In this document: positions 12,771-21,453 of the stretch, piece by piece | Numbering within the stretch: the first letter of the stretch is position 1 | How the letters are laid out: each line of letters starts with the position of its first letter | From: CAIWAH01 sp964602595 | GTDB lineage: Bacteria > Verrucomicrobiota > Verrucomicrobiia > Limisphaerales > UBA9464 | Reading direction: 5' to 3' | DNA: 64,000 nucleotides | Assembly: GCA_964602595.1 (NCBI GenBank) | Contig: CAZRRO010000004.1 | Location: 248,001 to 312,000, forward strand | Position numbers and translations under genes: made by a program | Notes under the pieces: generated by a model | Seen by the model: only the letters and a program-made list of their open reading frames with translations | Told to the model about the DNA's origin: nothing | Database searches by the model: none

Positions 12771-12872
12771 GCCATTCATCGGTCGGCGGGTTTGGGCCGG
12801 CTGCGCTGGGAGAGTCTGAAGGAGGCCTTCGGGGGAGCGGCAGATGCCCGGACCCGTCCACCGATGAATGGC
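12771..12872. repeat. MITE-like inverted-repeat element
   Basis: 21-nt terminal arms (12771-12791 and 12852-12872, 19/21 complementary; core GCCATTCATCGGT) flank about 60 nt that are themselves partly self-complementary. It has no coding potential and lies in the 12760-13036 gap. That gap also holds two short GC-rich hairpins (12906-12924 and 12991-13011) that may terminate the convergent transcripts, though neither has a strong U-run. Confidence 0.6.
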
Positions 12873-13036
12873 GACGAAACACAGCGGGAGCGCGGCGCAA
12901 TGTGCCGCCGGCTTCCAGCCGGCGGGACCGCGTGGCTGCGGGAGCGGCGTCGCGGAAACCCAGGTCCCGGGTGTCGGACCTTTCCGGGGACTGCCGGCAA
13001 GATGCCGGCAGCACTTTGGCGGCGCCCGCCGCCCGT

Positions 13037-16033
13037 TCACTTCAGCGGCAGGTTCAGCACCACGCGGGTGCCTTGGCCGGGCGCGCTGGAGATTTCGCAG
13101 CGGCCTCCGGCGAGGCGGGCACGTTCGCGCATGTTGCCCAGGCCATCGCTGAACCGGCCGGAGGTGGCGGGATCAAAGCCGTGCCCATTGTCGGCGAGTT
13201 CGAGCCGCAAGGTGCTTCCGTCGACCGCGGCGCGGAGCGTCACCTCCGTTGCGCCGGAATGCTTGAGCGCGTTGTTGAGGGCTTCCTTCACGAGCAGCAG
13301 GACGTGGTGCCGGGTGGGGGCTGGAATCGGGTCATTGGGCAACTTCGGCGGCAGGTCGAGCCGGCACGCCCAGCCGGCGGGCGCGACGTATTCCTGGGCG
13401 AATCCGGCGAGGTATTCGACCAGTCCGGCCACGGTGTCGTGCTCGGGATCGACGGTCCAAACCATCGCGTCGAGGTTGCGCACCACGTCGCGGGACAGGT
13501 TGCCCAGTTCGTCGAGGCGGGAGGCGGTGCCGGCCGAGTCCTGGAGCTGGCGGCGGGCGAGTTCGCTGAGCAGGCCGATCTGGGTGAGGCTGGCGCCGAC
13601 ATCGTCGTGCATGTTGCGGGCGATGCGGGCGCGCTCGCGGTTCACGGCCTGGTCGCGCTCGAGTTCGGCCACCTGCAGCCGCAGTCGGCGTTGGGAGAGC
13701 CAGCGGACGGTGGCGGCCAGCAGGAGGAGGCCGGCGGCCCCGGCGCCAAGGCGGAAGGCCGTGGTTTCCCAGAAGAACGGCGTGACCGTGACGGCCAGTT
13801 GGGCGCCAGTCTCGTTCCACAGGCCGTCGCTGTTCGCGGCGATGACCCGCAAGGTGTAACTGCCGGGGCGGAGCCGGGTGTAGGCGGCCGAACGGGCTGT
13901 GCCCACGTCGCGGAACTCCTCCTCGTAGCCCACCAGCCGGCAGCGGAATCGGTTGCGCTCCGGGGCGACGAAACTGAGGGCGGTGAAGGTGAATTCGGTG
14001 AGGAACGTGCCCGGCGGCACCACGACTTTGCCGGCCACGGTTTCGCGGACCTTGCCGTCGGCGGTGACCGACTCGATCACCACGGGCGGCGCGACGGGGT
14101 TCTTGGGTAGGTTGGCCGGATCAATCACGGCCACGCCGTTCATCGTGGCGAACCACAGGCGTCCGTCGGGCCCCTTCCACGCGCCGGACTGGTAACCGCT
14201 GCACTCGTTGGACGGCATGCCGTCGGCCAGATCAAAGCGGGTCGGTTCGATGTGCTTCCGTCGGCCTTCGCAGAAGTCGTCCAGTTCGGCCTTGGCGCAG
14301 CGGAACACGCCGCGCGGTGTGCCCCACCAGAGGAAGCCCAGATTGTCCGCGATGATGGACTTCACCGTCTCCACGGGCAGGCCGTCGGCTTCGCGAATGG
14401 CGGCGAACCGGCCGCCTTGGTAACGGGTCAGGCCGCCGCCGCCGATCCAGAGCGTGCTGTCGGCGTCGCGAAACAGTGAGCGCGCATGGTCGTGGGCGAG
14501 TCCGTCGGCCTTGGTGAAGGCGCGGACGTTGCCTTCCTCGAACCGGGTGAGGCCGCGCTGGCTCCCGACCCAGACCGCGCCCTGGTCCGCTTCGGCGAGC
14601 GCCTCGATCGTGCCCTTGGGCAGTCCATTCGTGGAGGCCCAGAGGCGGAACTGGTCGCCCGCCCGACGGCAAAGCCCCTGTTCGCCGCCGACCCAGACCT
14701 GTCCGAGCGAATCCACCAGCACCGCGCCCTGGGGGCCATCGAGCACGCCCGGGACTTGGTCAGGCCGGAACTGCCGGGCGGAGATGCCGTCGGCGGCCAG
14801 ATGCACGACCCCCTGACCGTAGGTGCCGATCCAGGCCCCGCCGTGGGGCGCACCCTGAAGGCACCACGCGAGCTGGCGATCATCCAGCGCCGGCGGCAGG
14901 TGCAACGCGGCGAACCGGTTTCCGGTTAGGCGATGCACACCGCGCCCATGCACGGCGGCAAATACCGTGCCGTCGGCAGTTCCGGCGACGGACAGCACGA
15001 TCGGGTGCGTGTCGCTGGTGGCTGTGGGCAAGGCCTGGACGCTGCGGCGCCGCAGGCGGAAAAGGCCGGCGCCATCAGTGCCCAGCCAGAGGCTGCCCTC
15101 GCGGTCCTCGAAGGCGCTCCGGTAGGTCGTATGGGCGAGCACGGAGTTGTCCGACACCCGACTCCAATTGCCGCTTTGCGGGTGGCGGCGGAAAACGCCT
15201 CCGGAGAGGAACCAGAACGTTCCGTCGGAGGTCCGGGTGGGGGAGCCGTTCAGGACGATGCTTGGCGGCGACTCGAAAAAGCGGGAAAGGGAGCCGGCCT
15301 GCCACCGGTGCATGACCCCGCTGTGGCGATCCATTACCAGGGTCGAACCGTCGCTGTTGGGAAAGATCGCACTGCTGGCGATCCCGGCGGCGGGCAACTC
15401 CACACGTTCCCAGCGCTGACCATTCCAGCGGCGGAGCTGGCCCCGGGTTTCGCTCCAGATGGCCCCCGCCTGGTCGAAGACAAAGTTCCACATGTGGCCC
15501 CAGTCCGGCTCCGGAGCGGGCGCGACCTCGGCAAATTTGCCCGCGGTTCGCCGGAACAGCCGGCCGCTCATGGTGCCGGCCCACACTGAGCCGTCCCGGG
15601 CGACCTCGATTTTCGAGACTTCGCCCCGGGGCAAGCCATCGGCCTCCGTCAGGCGGCGAAGCTTCCCTGCGGAAAAGACGCTGGCAGCACCGTCGGAACG
15701 GCTGAGCCACAGGCCGTTTTCCCGGTCGGCGGCGAGGTAAAGATAGTAGCTCTCCAGTCCAGGAAAACGGTCGGGATCGAAGACTTCAAACCGCACGCCG
15801 TCGAACCGCGCGAGCCCGCCAAACGTCGCCATCCACAGGTAACCGTCCGTCGTCTGCGCCATGGCAATGACGGAGTTCTGGGGCAGGCCGTCGTTCGAGG
15901 TCCACTGGCGGATGAGGTATTCGCCGGACGCCGAAGGCAGGTTGGTGCCGACCGGGCCCGCGATTTCGGCGCCGAGCAGGCCGCACGCGCCTAGCAGGGC
16001 AAGCAGGGCACTCTTGAACAAGGCGGAGGTCAC
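13037..16033 (-). CDS. Two-component sensor histidine kinase with periplasmic regulator propeller (HisKA_3)
   Basis: Starting at GTG 16033 gives 998 aa with a signal/anchor (VTSALFKSALLALLGACGLL). The open frame extends to 16321, but that part overlaps the divergent GNAT gene and has no signal. Residues about 30-690 form two-component-regulator propeller repeats (YLWMATFGGLARFDG, GLPQNSV, SLWLGTDGAGL). A Y_Y_Y domain follows (PPGTFLTEFTFTAL...), then a TM helix at about 757-777. The dimerisation/phosphoacceptor region is HisKA_3 type (RIARNMHDDVGASL, phospho-His809), and a HATPase_c domain (EALNNALKHS, ADNGHGFD) ends the protein. It should sense a periplasmic ligand, perhaps a glycan, and phosphorylate a NarL-type regulator such as the one at 2908-3573. 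There is no adjacent partner. Confidence 0.9.
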   Translation of the reverse strand: MTSALFKSALLALLGACGLLGAEIAGPVGTNLPSASGEYLIRQWTSNDGLPQNSVIAMAQTTDGYLWMATFGGLARFDGVRFEVFDPDRFPGLESYYLYLAADRENGLWLSRSDGAASVFSAGKLRRLTEADGLPRGEVSKIEVARDGSVWAGTMSGRLFRRTAGKFAEVAPAPEPDWGHMWNFVFDQAGAIWSETRGQLRRWNGQRWERVELPAAGIASSAIFPNSDGSTLVMDRHSGVMHRWQAGSLSRFFESPPSIVLNGSPTRTSDGTFWFLSGGVFRRHPQSGNWSRVSDNSVLAHTTYRSAFEDREGSLWLGTDGAGLFRLRRRSVQALPTATSDTHPIVLSVAGTADGTVFAAVHGRGVHRLTGNRFAALHLPPALDDRQLAWCLQGAPHGGAWIGTYGQGVVHLAADGISARQFRPDQVPGVLDGPQGAVLVDSLGQVWVGGEQGLCRRAGDQFRLWASTNGLPKGTIEALAEADQGAVWVGSQRGLTRFEEGNVRAFTKADGLAHDHARSLFRDADSTLWIGGGGLTRYQGGRFAAIREADGLPVETVKSIIADNLGFLWWGTPRGVFRCAKAELDDFCEGRRKHIEPTRFDLADGMPSNECSGYQSGAWKGPDGRLWFATMNGVAVIDPANLPKNPVAPPVVIESVTADGKVRETVAGKVVVPPGTFLTEFTFTALSFVAPERNRFRCRLVGYEEEFRDVGTARSAAYTRLRPGSYTLRVIAANSDGLWNETGAQLAVTVTPFFWETTAFRLGAGAAGLLLLAATVRWLSQRRLRLQVAELERDQAVNRERARIARNMHDDVGASLTQIGLLSELARRQLQDSAGTASRLDELGNLSRDVVRNLDAMVWTVDPEHDTVAGLVEYLAGFAQEYVAPAGWACRLDLPPKLPNDPIPAPTRHHVLLLVKEALNNALKHSGATEVTLRAAVDGSTLRLELADNGHGFDPATSGRFSDGLGNMRERARLAGGRCEISSAPGQGTRVVLNLPLK

Positions 16034-16155
16034 CCAGGCAGTTTGCCTCGGCGGGATGCCGCCGAGAAGCCCGCGGAAACCGAAATTGGCAGACCCGGCC
16101 GCCCCGGCCAACAAAGCCCGCTCGACGCGCCGGCTTCGGGCGCCAGACTGCCGCC

Positions 16156-16680
16156 GTGAGCGAACTGACTGTGCGCCGGGCCCGGCGGGACGATTGCCCG
16201 GCCATCCTCGCCATCTACAACGACGCCGTGCTGACGACGACCGCGAGCTACGACTACGAGCCGCGCACGCTGGAGCATCGCCAAGAGTGGTTCGATGCCC
16301 ACCAGCGGGACGACTACGCAATCTTCGTGGCCGAGGAATCGTCTTCCGCCGGGCCGGGGCGGATCATCGGCTGGAGCGCCCTGAACAAGTTTCACGACCG
16401 CATGGGCTACCGGTTCACCGCGGAGAATTCCGTCTACGTGGCCGCCGAGGCGCGCGGCCGGGGCGTGGGCGCCGCCTTGCTCGGGCCGTTGGTCGAGGCG
16501 GCGCAGGCGCGCGGGTTGCACGCGATCCTGGCGGTCATTGACGCGCAGAACGAAGCCAGCCTCCGGCTCCACGCCAAGTTCGGCTTCGAGCAGGTCGGGC
16601 TGTTCAAGCAGGTGGGCTTCAAGTTCGGCCGGTGGCTCGACGTGGCCTACCTGGAGAAGCTGCTGCCGGACGTGGACTGA
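16156..16680 (+). CDS. GNAT N-acetyltransferase, phosphinothricin/methionine-sulfoximine acetyltransferase-like
   Basis: This 174-residue GTG-initiated protein matches the Pat/Bar/YncA subgroup of GNATs. Visible signatures are ADCPAILAIYN-type start (RRDDCPAILAIYNDAV), YEPRTLEHRQEWFD, the acetyl-CoA loop EARGRGVGAALLGPLV, and the C-terminal AVIDAQNEASLRLHAKFGFEQVGLFKQVG...GRWLDVAYLEK. The family acetylates small amines such as methionine sulfoximine or phosphinothricin; the natural substrate here is unknown. It is divergent from the kinase at 13037-16033 and 64 nt before talB on the same strand. Confidence 0.9.
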   Translation: MSELTVRRARRDDCPAILAIYNDAVLTTTASYDYEPRTLEHRQEWFDAHQRDDYAIFVAEESSSAGPGRIIGWSALNKFHDRMGYRFTAENSVYVAAEARGRGVGAALLGPLVEAAQARGLHAILAVIDAQNEASLRLHAKFGFEQVGLFKQVGFKFGRWLDVAYLEKLLPDVD

Positions 16681-16744
16681 ACGCAGGAGTCGGCGGTCGA
16701 CCTTCGGCTGGCTTCCGCCCCGAACTTCGGCGAGGTTCCTGCCC

Positions 16745-17710
16745 ATGAGCGACCTGCTTTCCGGACTCAAACAGCACAGCATTGTCGTCGCCGACACCGG
16801 CGATTTCGCGGCGATGCGGAAGTATCAGCCCCGCGACGCCACGACCAACCCCAGCCTCCTCCTCAAGGCGGCCACCATGCCCGAATACGCCGAGGTGGTG
16901 GCACGCACCGTCGCCGATGCGAAACGCGAGGCCCCCACGGCGGCCGCGGCGCTGGGCCTGTGCATGGACAAGCTGGCCGTCGCCTTCGGCCTGGAGATCC
17001 TGAAAATCGTGCCCAACCGGGTTTCGACCGAAGTGGACGCCCGGCTGTCGTTCGACACCGCGGCGAGTGTTGCGAAGGCGCGTCAGCTCGTCGCCATGTA
17101 TGAGGCCGCCGGCATTCCGCGCGAACGCATCCTCATCAAACTGGCCTCGACCTGGGAAGGCATCCGCGCGGCCGCCGAGCTCAAGCGCGATGGCATCCGG
17201 TGCAACCTCACGCTGCTGTTTTCGTTCGCGCAGGCCGTCGCGTGCGCCGAGGCCGGCGTGCAACTGATCTCGCCGTTCGTCGGCCGCATCCTCGACTGGC
17301 ACAAGAAAGCCACCGGCACGGCGAGCTATGCCCCGGCCGAGGATCCGGGCGTGAAGTCGGTCACGAAGATCTACGCCTACTACAAGAAGTTCGGCTACGC
17401 GACCGAGGTGATGGGCGCCAGCTTCCGGAACAAGGAGGAAATCCTGGAACTCGCCGGCTGCGACCTGCTGACCATCGCGCCGGCATTGCTGGAAGAACTC
17501 GCCGGCGGGACCGGTCCGGTGGCACGCAAGCTCGCCCCGGAAGCGGCCGCGGCGGCGACCCTCGATAAGATTTCGCTCAACGAGTCCGCCTTCCGCTGGC
17601 AGCACAATGAGGATGCCATGGCCACGGAGAAACTCGCGGAGGGCATCCGGCTGTTCGCCGCCGATTCGCTCAAGCTGGAGAAATTCCTGGCCGAACGCTT
17701 GGCCGCCTAG
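16745..17710 (+). CDS. tal: Transaldolase (type 1)
   Basis: This 321-residue cytoplasmic enzyme of the non-oxidative pentose phosphate pathway moves a dihydroxyacetone unit between sedoheptulose-7-P and glyceraldehyde-3-P. The Schiff-base lysine is Lys132 in ILIKLASTWEGI, the same position as in E. coli TalB. Other motifs are DATTNPSLLLKA, VSTEVDARLSFD, CNLTLLFSFAQAVACAEAG and ISPFVGRILDW. Start is the ATG at 16745 (MSDLLSG); upstream in-frame sequence is non-coding in character. Length is that of the TalB class. A hairpin at 17751-17788 follows. Confidence 0.96.
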   Translation: MSDLLSGLKQHSIVVADTGDFAAMRKYQPRDATTNPSLLLKAATMPEYAEVVARTVADAKREAPTAAAALGLCMDKLAVAFGLEILKIVPNRVSTEVDARLSFDTAASVAKARQLVAMYEAAGIPRERILIKLASTWEGIRAAAELKRDGIRCNLTLLFSFAQAVACAEAGVQLISPFVGRILDWHKKATGTASYAPAEDPGVKSVTKIYAYYKKFGYATEVMGASFRNKEEILELAGCDLLTIAPALLEELAGGTGPVARKLAPEAAAAATLDKISLNESAFRWQHNEDAMATEKLAEGIRLFAADSLKLEKFLAERLAA

Positions 17711-17750
17711 GGCTTCGCCGGCTCCGGGAGGTTCGCCCGCTCGTTTCATC

Positions 17751-17788
17751 CGTCCCGTCGGTGGCTGCGCCCGGCCGCCGACGGGACG
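17751..17788. terminator. Hairpin downstream of transaldolase
   Basis: Eleven perfectly paired bases (CGTCCCGTCGG / CCGACGGGACG), extendable through a G-U pair, lie 40 nt after the tal stop. There is no U-run, so termination is only plausible. The rest of 17711-17947 shows no gene. Confidence 0.5.
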
Positions 17789-17947
17789 CCGGCAACACTC
17801 CGCGATTCCCCCCCGGCCCGTCCTCGTTTTTAGCGATAGGACCGGCTTGGTCAGCCGATAGTCTGAAGGTGCCAAACGTCAGGCCGCGTGCCTGGCCGTT
17901 TCGCGCGGTCCGCCGGATCACTGCGGCGGACCATCCAGAAAGCACCT

Positions 17948-20692
17948 ATGAAGTCAGGGCGGGAACACAACTCCGGATTGGGCCGATGCGGGCGCATCGC
18001 CCAGGCATGGCTTGGGGGCGGACTCATCCTGGCCGCGGGGCACTTCGGCGCCGCCGCCCAGGCGGTTGCCAACGCCGATCTCGAGTCAGGGACGTTCACG
18101 AGCGCGGGGTCGTTTGCGGGCGGAACTTACCAGGTGTTCAACAACGGAACCCCGCAGAGCTGGGTGCGCGCGATCGGCGCCGGGGATGCCCGCTGGGTGA
18201 ACTCCACGGCGGACCACAGCCCTTCCGGGGCAGGAAAGTATGCCTACGCCTATTCCACCGGTGACATTGTCACGGGCAATGACGCCTGCCTCCAGAACAC
18301 CCTGACCGGGCTGACGGTCGGCACTTGCTACAGAGTTTCCGTCTTCGCCGCCGAGGCGGGCGGACCAGTCAACAACCCGGCCGGGAACCCGGGCGTGATG
18401 ACCTTGGAGTTCCAGAACGGACCCAACGCGTCGGACTTCGAATACGGCCGGTATTTTCTCCCGCACAACCCTGCCTGGAGCGACTCGGCGCTCACCACGA
18501 TCCCGTGGACGCAGTATTCCTACACCTTCACCGCCAAGGCGACTTCGGTCGTGTTCTGGGTGAGCGCCAACGCCTACAGCGGCGTGGCCGGTTACATGGT
18601 CGCCGATGACGTTTCGGTCACGGCCGTGCCGTGCGGGACGTTAACCTATGACTACGGCGATCTGCCGACCGCCTACAACACGACCGGCGGCGGCACCCCC
18701 GCCAATGCTCCCCGCCACCAGGTCGGCGCGACCGGCACGCTCCGGCTCGGCTCCACCATCGATGCCGAAGCCAACGGCCAACCCACCGCCAATGCGGACG
18801 GCGACGACCTGGCGACCGGACCGGACGAAGACGGGGTGACCTTCCCGACGCTGGTGGGCGGATCGAATGCCGCGCTCACCGTGAAGGTGACCGGCCCCAA
18901 CACGGGCAAGCTCAACGCCTGGATCGACTGGAACAACGACGGCGATTTCGCGGATGCGGGAGAACAGATCGCCAACAATGCGGCCATGACCGGCGGCGCC
19001 TGGAACTCGCCGGGCGTCAACACGGTCAACGTCACTCCCGTTCCGGCCGCGGCGGTCAAGGGCACGCCGTTGGCCGCCCGGTTCCGCCTAAGCACGGCGG
19101 GCAGCGACGGGCCGACGACGGGCACCGCGGTGACCGGCGAGATCGAAGACTATCGGGTTACGGTCATTGGCTACGATTACGGCGACCTGCCGGACACGTC
19201 GTTCGTCACGACGGCGCAACCGCGGCATCAGGTAGGGGCGCTGCGACTGGGCTCAAACATTGATTCGGAAACTGCCGGGGCGGGTTCGAGCAACGCCGAC
19301 GGGGACGACTTGGCGGGGGCTTCGGACGACGAGGACGGCGTGATCTTCCCGGCGTCGATTGCCCGGGGACAGGTCCTGATCCTGCCGATCATCGTGACGG
19401 GCGGCAGCGGTTCGCTGAACGCATGGATCGACTGGAACAACAACGCCTCCTTCGATGCCAGCGGTGAGCAGATCGCGGCCAACGTCGCGGTGACGACGGG
19501 GACTAATTTCCTGACCGTGACGGTGCCGGCCTCGGCCACGATCGGCAGCCTCGGGGCGCGCTTCCGACTGAGCGTGGCGGGCGCCGACGCGCGGAACGCC
19601 GGCACCGCGGTGACCGGTGAAATCGAGGACTACCGGATCAGCGTCGTGGCGGCCGTCCGGCTGGGGAACAAGGTCTGGGAAGACACCGACAACGACGGCG
19701 TGATGGACGCCGGCACCGAGAGCATCGGCGGCGGCATCAACGGCGTCGGGGTCACCGTGTATGCGGCCGACCCGGGGTTTGGCACGCCCGCCGGGTTTCC
19801 CCTGAGCAGCGTGAACACGGTGGCCAACGGCGCGACCAACGGATTCTACGGGTTCAACCTGCCCCCCGGCGACTATGTGGTGGTGATCCCGGCGACGAAC
19901 TTCGCCTCGGGCGCGCCGCTCGTCGGCCGCCACAGCAGCGGCACGAGCACCGGCACCTTCAACGGCATCGACCCCGACACGACCGCCACGGACCGCGACG
20001 ACAACGGTTTCAACGCGATCAACCCGGCCTCGACCGGGGTTCGCTCGCCCGCCGTGACGCTTTCGGCCGCCAGCGAGCCCACCGGCGAGACGGACCTCGG
20101 AACCGGCGAACCGATCGTGACCGACAACAGCTCGAATCTCACGGTGGACTTCGGCTTCACCACGAGCACGCCCACGGCCATCAGGCTGAACTACGTAAAG
20201 GGGTGGTGGCAGGACGGCCTGGTTACGGTCGAATGGGAAACCGTGACCGAACTCAACACCCTGGGCTTCGACCTCTATCGGCTGACCGAGGCGGGACGCG
20301 TGCGCGTCAACGCCGATCTGGTGGCGGCACTTAACGTGGAGCGGGGCGGCGTTTACCGCGTCGGCGAATCCATGGCCCGGCCGGCGGCGCCGGTGCGTTA
20401 TGTGCTGGTCGAGCAGGAAACCACCGGCCTCCGGCTCGACTACGGCCCCTTTGAAATCACCGTGGCGGCGCCGGCCCGGGTGGCGGCAATTGAGCTAACG
20501 GAGGGCACGTTGGAACTGCGGTTCGCCGGCGAACCCGGGGCGGAATACCAGATTGAAACCACGGACGACGTGGTCCACGGCCGCTGGCTGCCGCTGGTCC
20601 GCGTCGCCGCGGACCCCGAAGGGTGGTTCCGCCACCGGCAACCGCTGCCGGAAAGCGGGCCCCAAGGATTCTTCCGCGCGCTCCGTCCATGA
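17948..20692 (+). CDS. Exported multidomain protein: two GEVED domains, SdrD-B-like domain, shared C-terminal module
   Basis: The ATG at 17948 gives 914 aa with a signal peptide ending about residue 38 (AAAQA). Residues about 40-220 form a carbohydrate-binding-like β-sandwich (NADLESGTF...). Two GEVED-type domains follow, each beginning YDYGDLP and containing GTLRLGS..DAE, DGDDL, DEDGV and AWIDWNNDGDF/NNNASF (about 235-410 and 415-570). An SdrD-B-like domain starts LGNKVWEDTDNDGVMD (about 572-740). A fibronectin-like segment (VKGWWQDGLVTVEWETVTELNTLGFDLYR) and a final YQIETTDDVV...FFRALRP module end the protein. It is likely secreted or surface-bound. Its stop overlaps the next gene by 4 nt. 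Confidence 0.85.
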   Translation: MKSGREHNSGLGRCGRIAQAWLGGGLILAAGHFGAAAQAVANADLESGTFTSAGSFAGGTYQVFNNGTPQSWVRAIGAGDARWVNSTADHSPSGAGKYAYAYSTGDIVTGNDACLQNTLTGLTVGTCYRVSVFAAEAGGPVNNPAGNPGVMTLEFQNGPNASDFEYGRYFLPHNPAWSDSALTTIPWTQYSYTFTAKATSVVFWVSANAYSGVAGYMVADDVSVTAVPCGTLTYDYGDLPTAYNTTGGGTPANAPRHQVGATGTLRLGSTIDAEANGQPTANADGDDLATGPDEDGVTFPTLVGGSNAALTVKVTGPNTGKLNAWIDWNNDGDFADAGEQIANNAAMTGGAWNSPGVNTVNVTPVPAAAVKGTPLAARFRLSTAGSDGPTTGTAVTGEIEDYRVTVIGYDYGDLPDTSFVTTAQPRHQVGALRLGSNIDSETAGAGSSNADGDDLAGASDDEDGVIFPASIARGQVLILPIIVTGGSGSLNAWIDWNNNASFDASGEQIAANVAVTTGTNFLTVTVPASATIGSLGARFRLSVAGADARNAGTAVTGEIEDYRISVVAAVRLGNKVWEDTDNDGVMDAGTESIGGGINGVGVTVYAADPGFGTPAGFPLSSVNTVANGATNGFYGFNLPPGDYVVVIPATNFASGAPLVGRHSSGTSTGTFNGIDPDTTATDRDDNGFNAINPASTGVRSPAVTLSAASEPTGETDLGTGEPIVTDNSSNLTVDFGFTTSTPTAIRLNYVKGWWQDGLVTVEWETVTELNTLGFDLYRLTEAGRVRVNADLVAALNVERGGVYRVGESMARPAAPVRYVLVEQETTGLRLDYGPFEITVAAPARVAAIELTEGTLELRFAGEPGAEYQIETTDDVVHGRWLPLVRVAADPEGWFRHRQPLPESGPQGFFRALRP

Positions 20693-21453
20693 ACACCAAC
20701 TCTACCGGGCAACCCTTGATGAAGCTGAAGTCAAATCTCGTGCGGCTGGCGGTGGCGGGCGGCCTGGCCGGGCCGACCCTCGGCGCCTCCGTGGTCCAGA
20801 ATTTTTCCCAGACCATTCCGCTGACCGCGAGTCCGGCCGGGACCGCGCCGCAGATCAGCACCACTTGGAACGTCAACCAGTGGGCCGGACCCGCGGTGTC
20901 GCTCACGGCGGTGCAATACACGCTGACCACGGAGCTCTACTACCGCGGTGAACTGGTAGCGCTGGGAAGCAGCCGCGCGTTCGACCTGCGGGTGCGGAGC
21001 GACTTCGAATTCGACCTGCCCGGTTCCGCCCCGACCATCTCGTCGTTGGACCCCGTGGTCAGCCTGAGCGGCACCAGTCCGGCGACTTCGCTGCTGCCGT
21101 TCAGCCTGCCGGCCACCGGCACCGCCTCGGCCACAAGCACTGCCAACCAATTGGCCACGGACCTGGCCACCTACCTCGGTGGCGGCGTGGTGGCGGTCAA
21201 CGTGGCCGGCAACCTCCTCAGCACCAGCCCGGGGGCTGGCTACCACAACAACAGCGGCCTGGGCCCCGGCACGCCGTTTGCCTTCGTGAACAACGCCAAG
21301 GTGTTCCCGGTGTTCGGCCTCCAGGAATTCAGTCTCGTGGCGACCATGGTCGTGACCTACACGGTGCCGGAGCCCGCGACCTACGGAGCCGTCGGCGTGG
21401 TCCTTGCCCTGGGCCTGACCCGCTGGCACGCGCAGCGCAGACGCCGGCCATGA
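20689..21453 (+). CDS. PEP-CTERM protein, choice-of-anchor E-like
   Basis: This 254-residue protein starts at the ATG overlapping the previous stop (ATGA); ATG 20719 (MKLKSNLV) is an equally good signal-peptide start. The mature region is β-rich and Ser/Thr-rich, with TTWNVNQWAG, LTTELYYRGELVALGSSRAF and DSDFEF-type strands similar to 'choice-of-anchor E' PEP-CTERM proteins. The C-terminus is a complete sorting signal: VPEPAT, hydrophobic helix (YGAVGVVLALGL), then RWHAQRRRRP. It overlaps the downstream C25 peptidase gene by 4 nt, so the two are probably co-translated. Confidence 0.85.
   Translation: MNTNSTGQPLMKLKSNLVRLAVAGGLAGPTLGASVVQNFSQTIPLTASPAGTAPQISTTWNVNQWAGPAVSLTAVQYTLTTELYYRGELVALGSSRAFDLRVRSDFEFDLPGSAPTISSLDPVVSLSGTSPATSLLPFSLPATGTASATSTANQLATDLATYLGGGVVAVNVAGNLLSTSPGAGYHNNSGLGPGTPFAFVNNAKVFPVFGLQEFSLVATMVVTYTVPEPATYGAVGVVLALGLTRWHAQRRRRP

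Noticed and set aside
16034..16321. N-terminal extension of the propeller kinase frame
   Set aside because: It overlaps the divergent GNAT gene, is Arg/Ser-rich like antisense translation, and precedes a good GTG-signal peptide start at 16033.
20623..20688. Upstream in-frame start for the PEP-CTERM protein
   Set aside because: It lies wholly inside the GEVED gene; the ATG at 20689 gives the usual 4-nt overlap and leads directly into a signal peptide.
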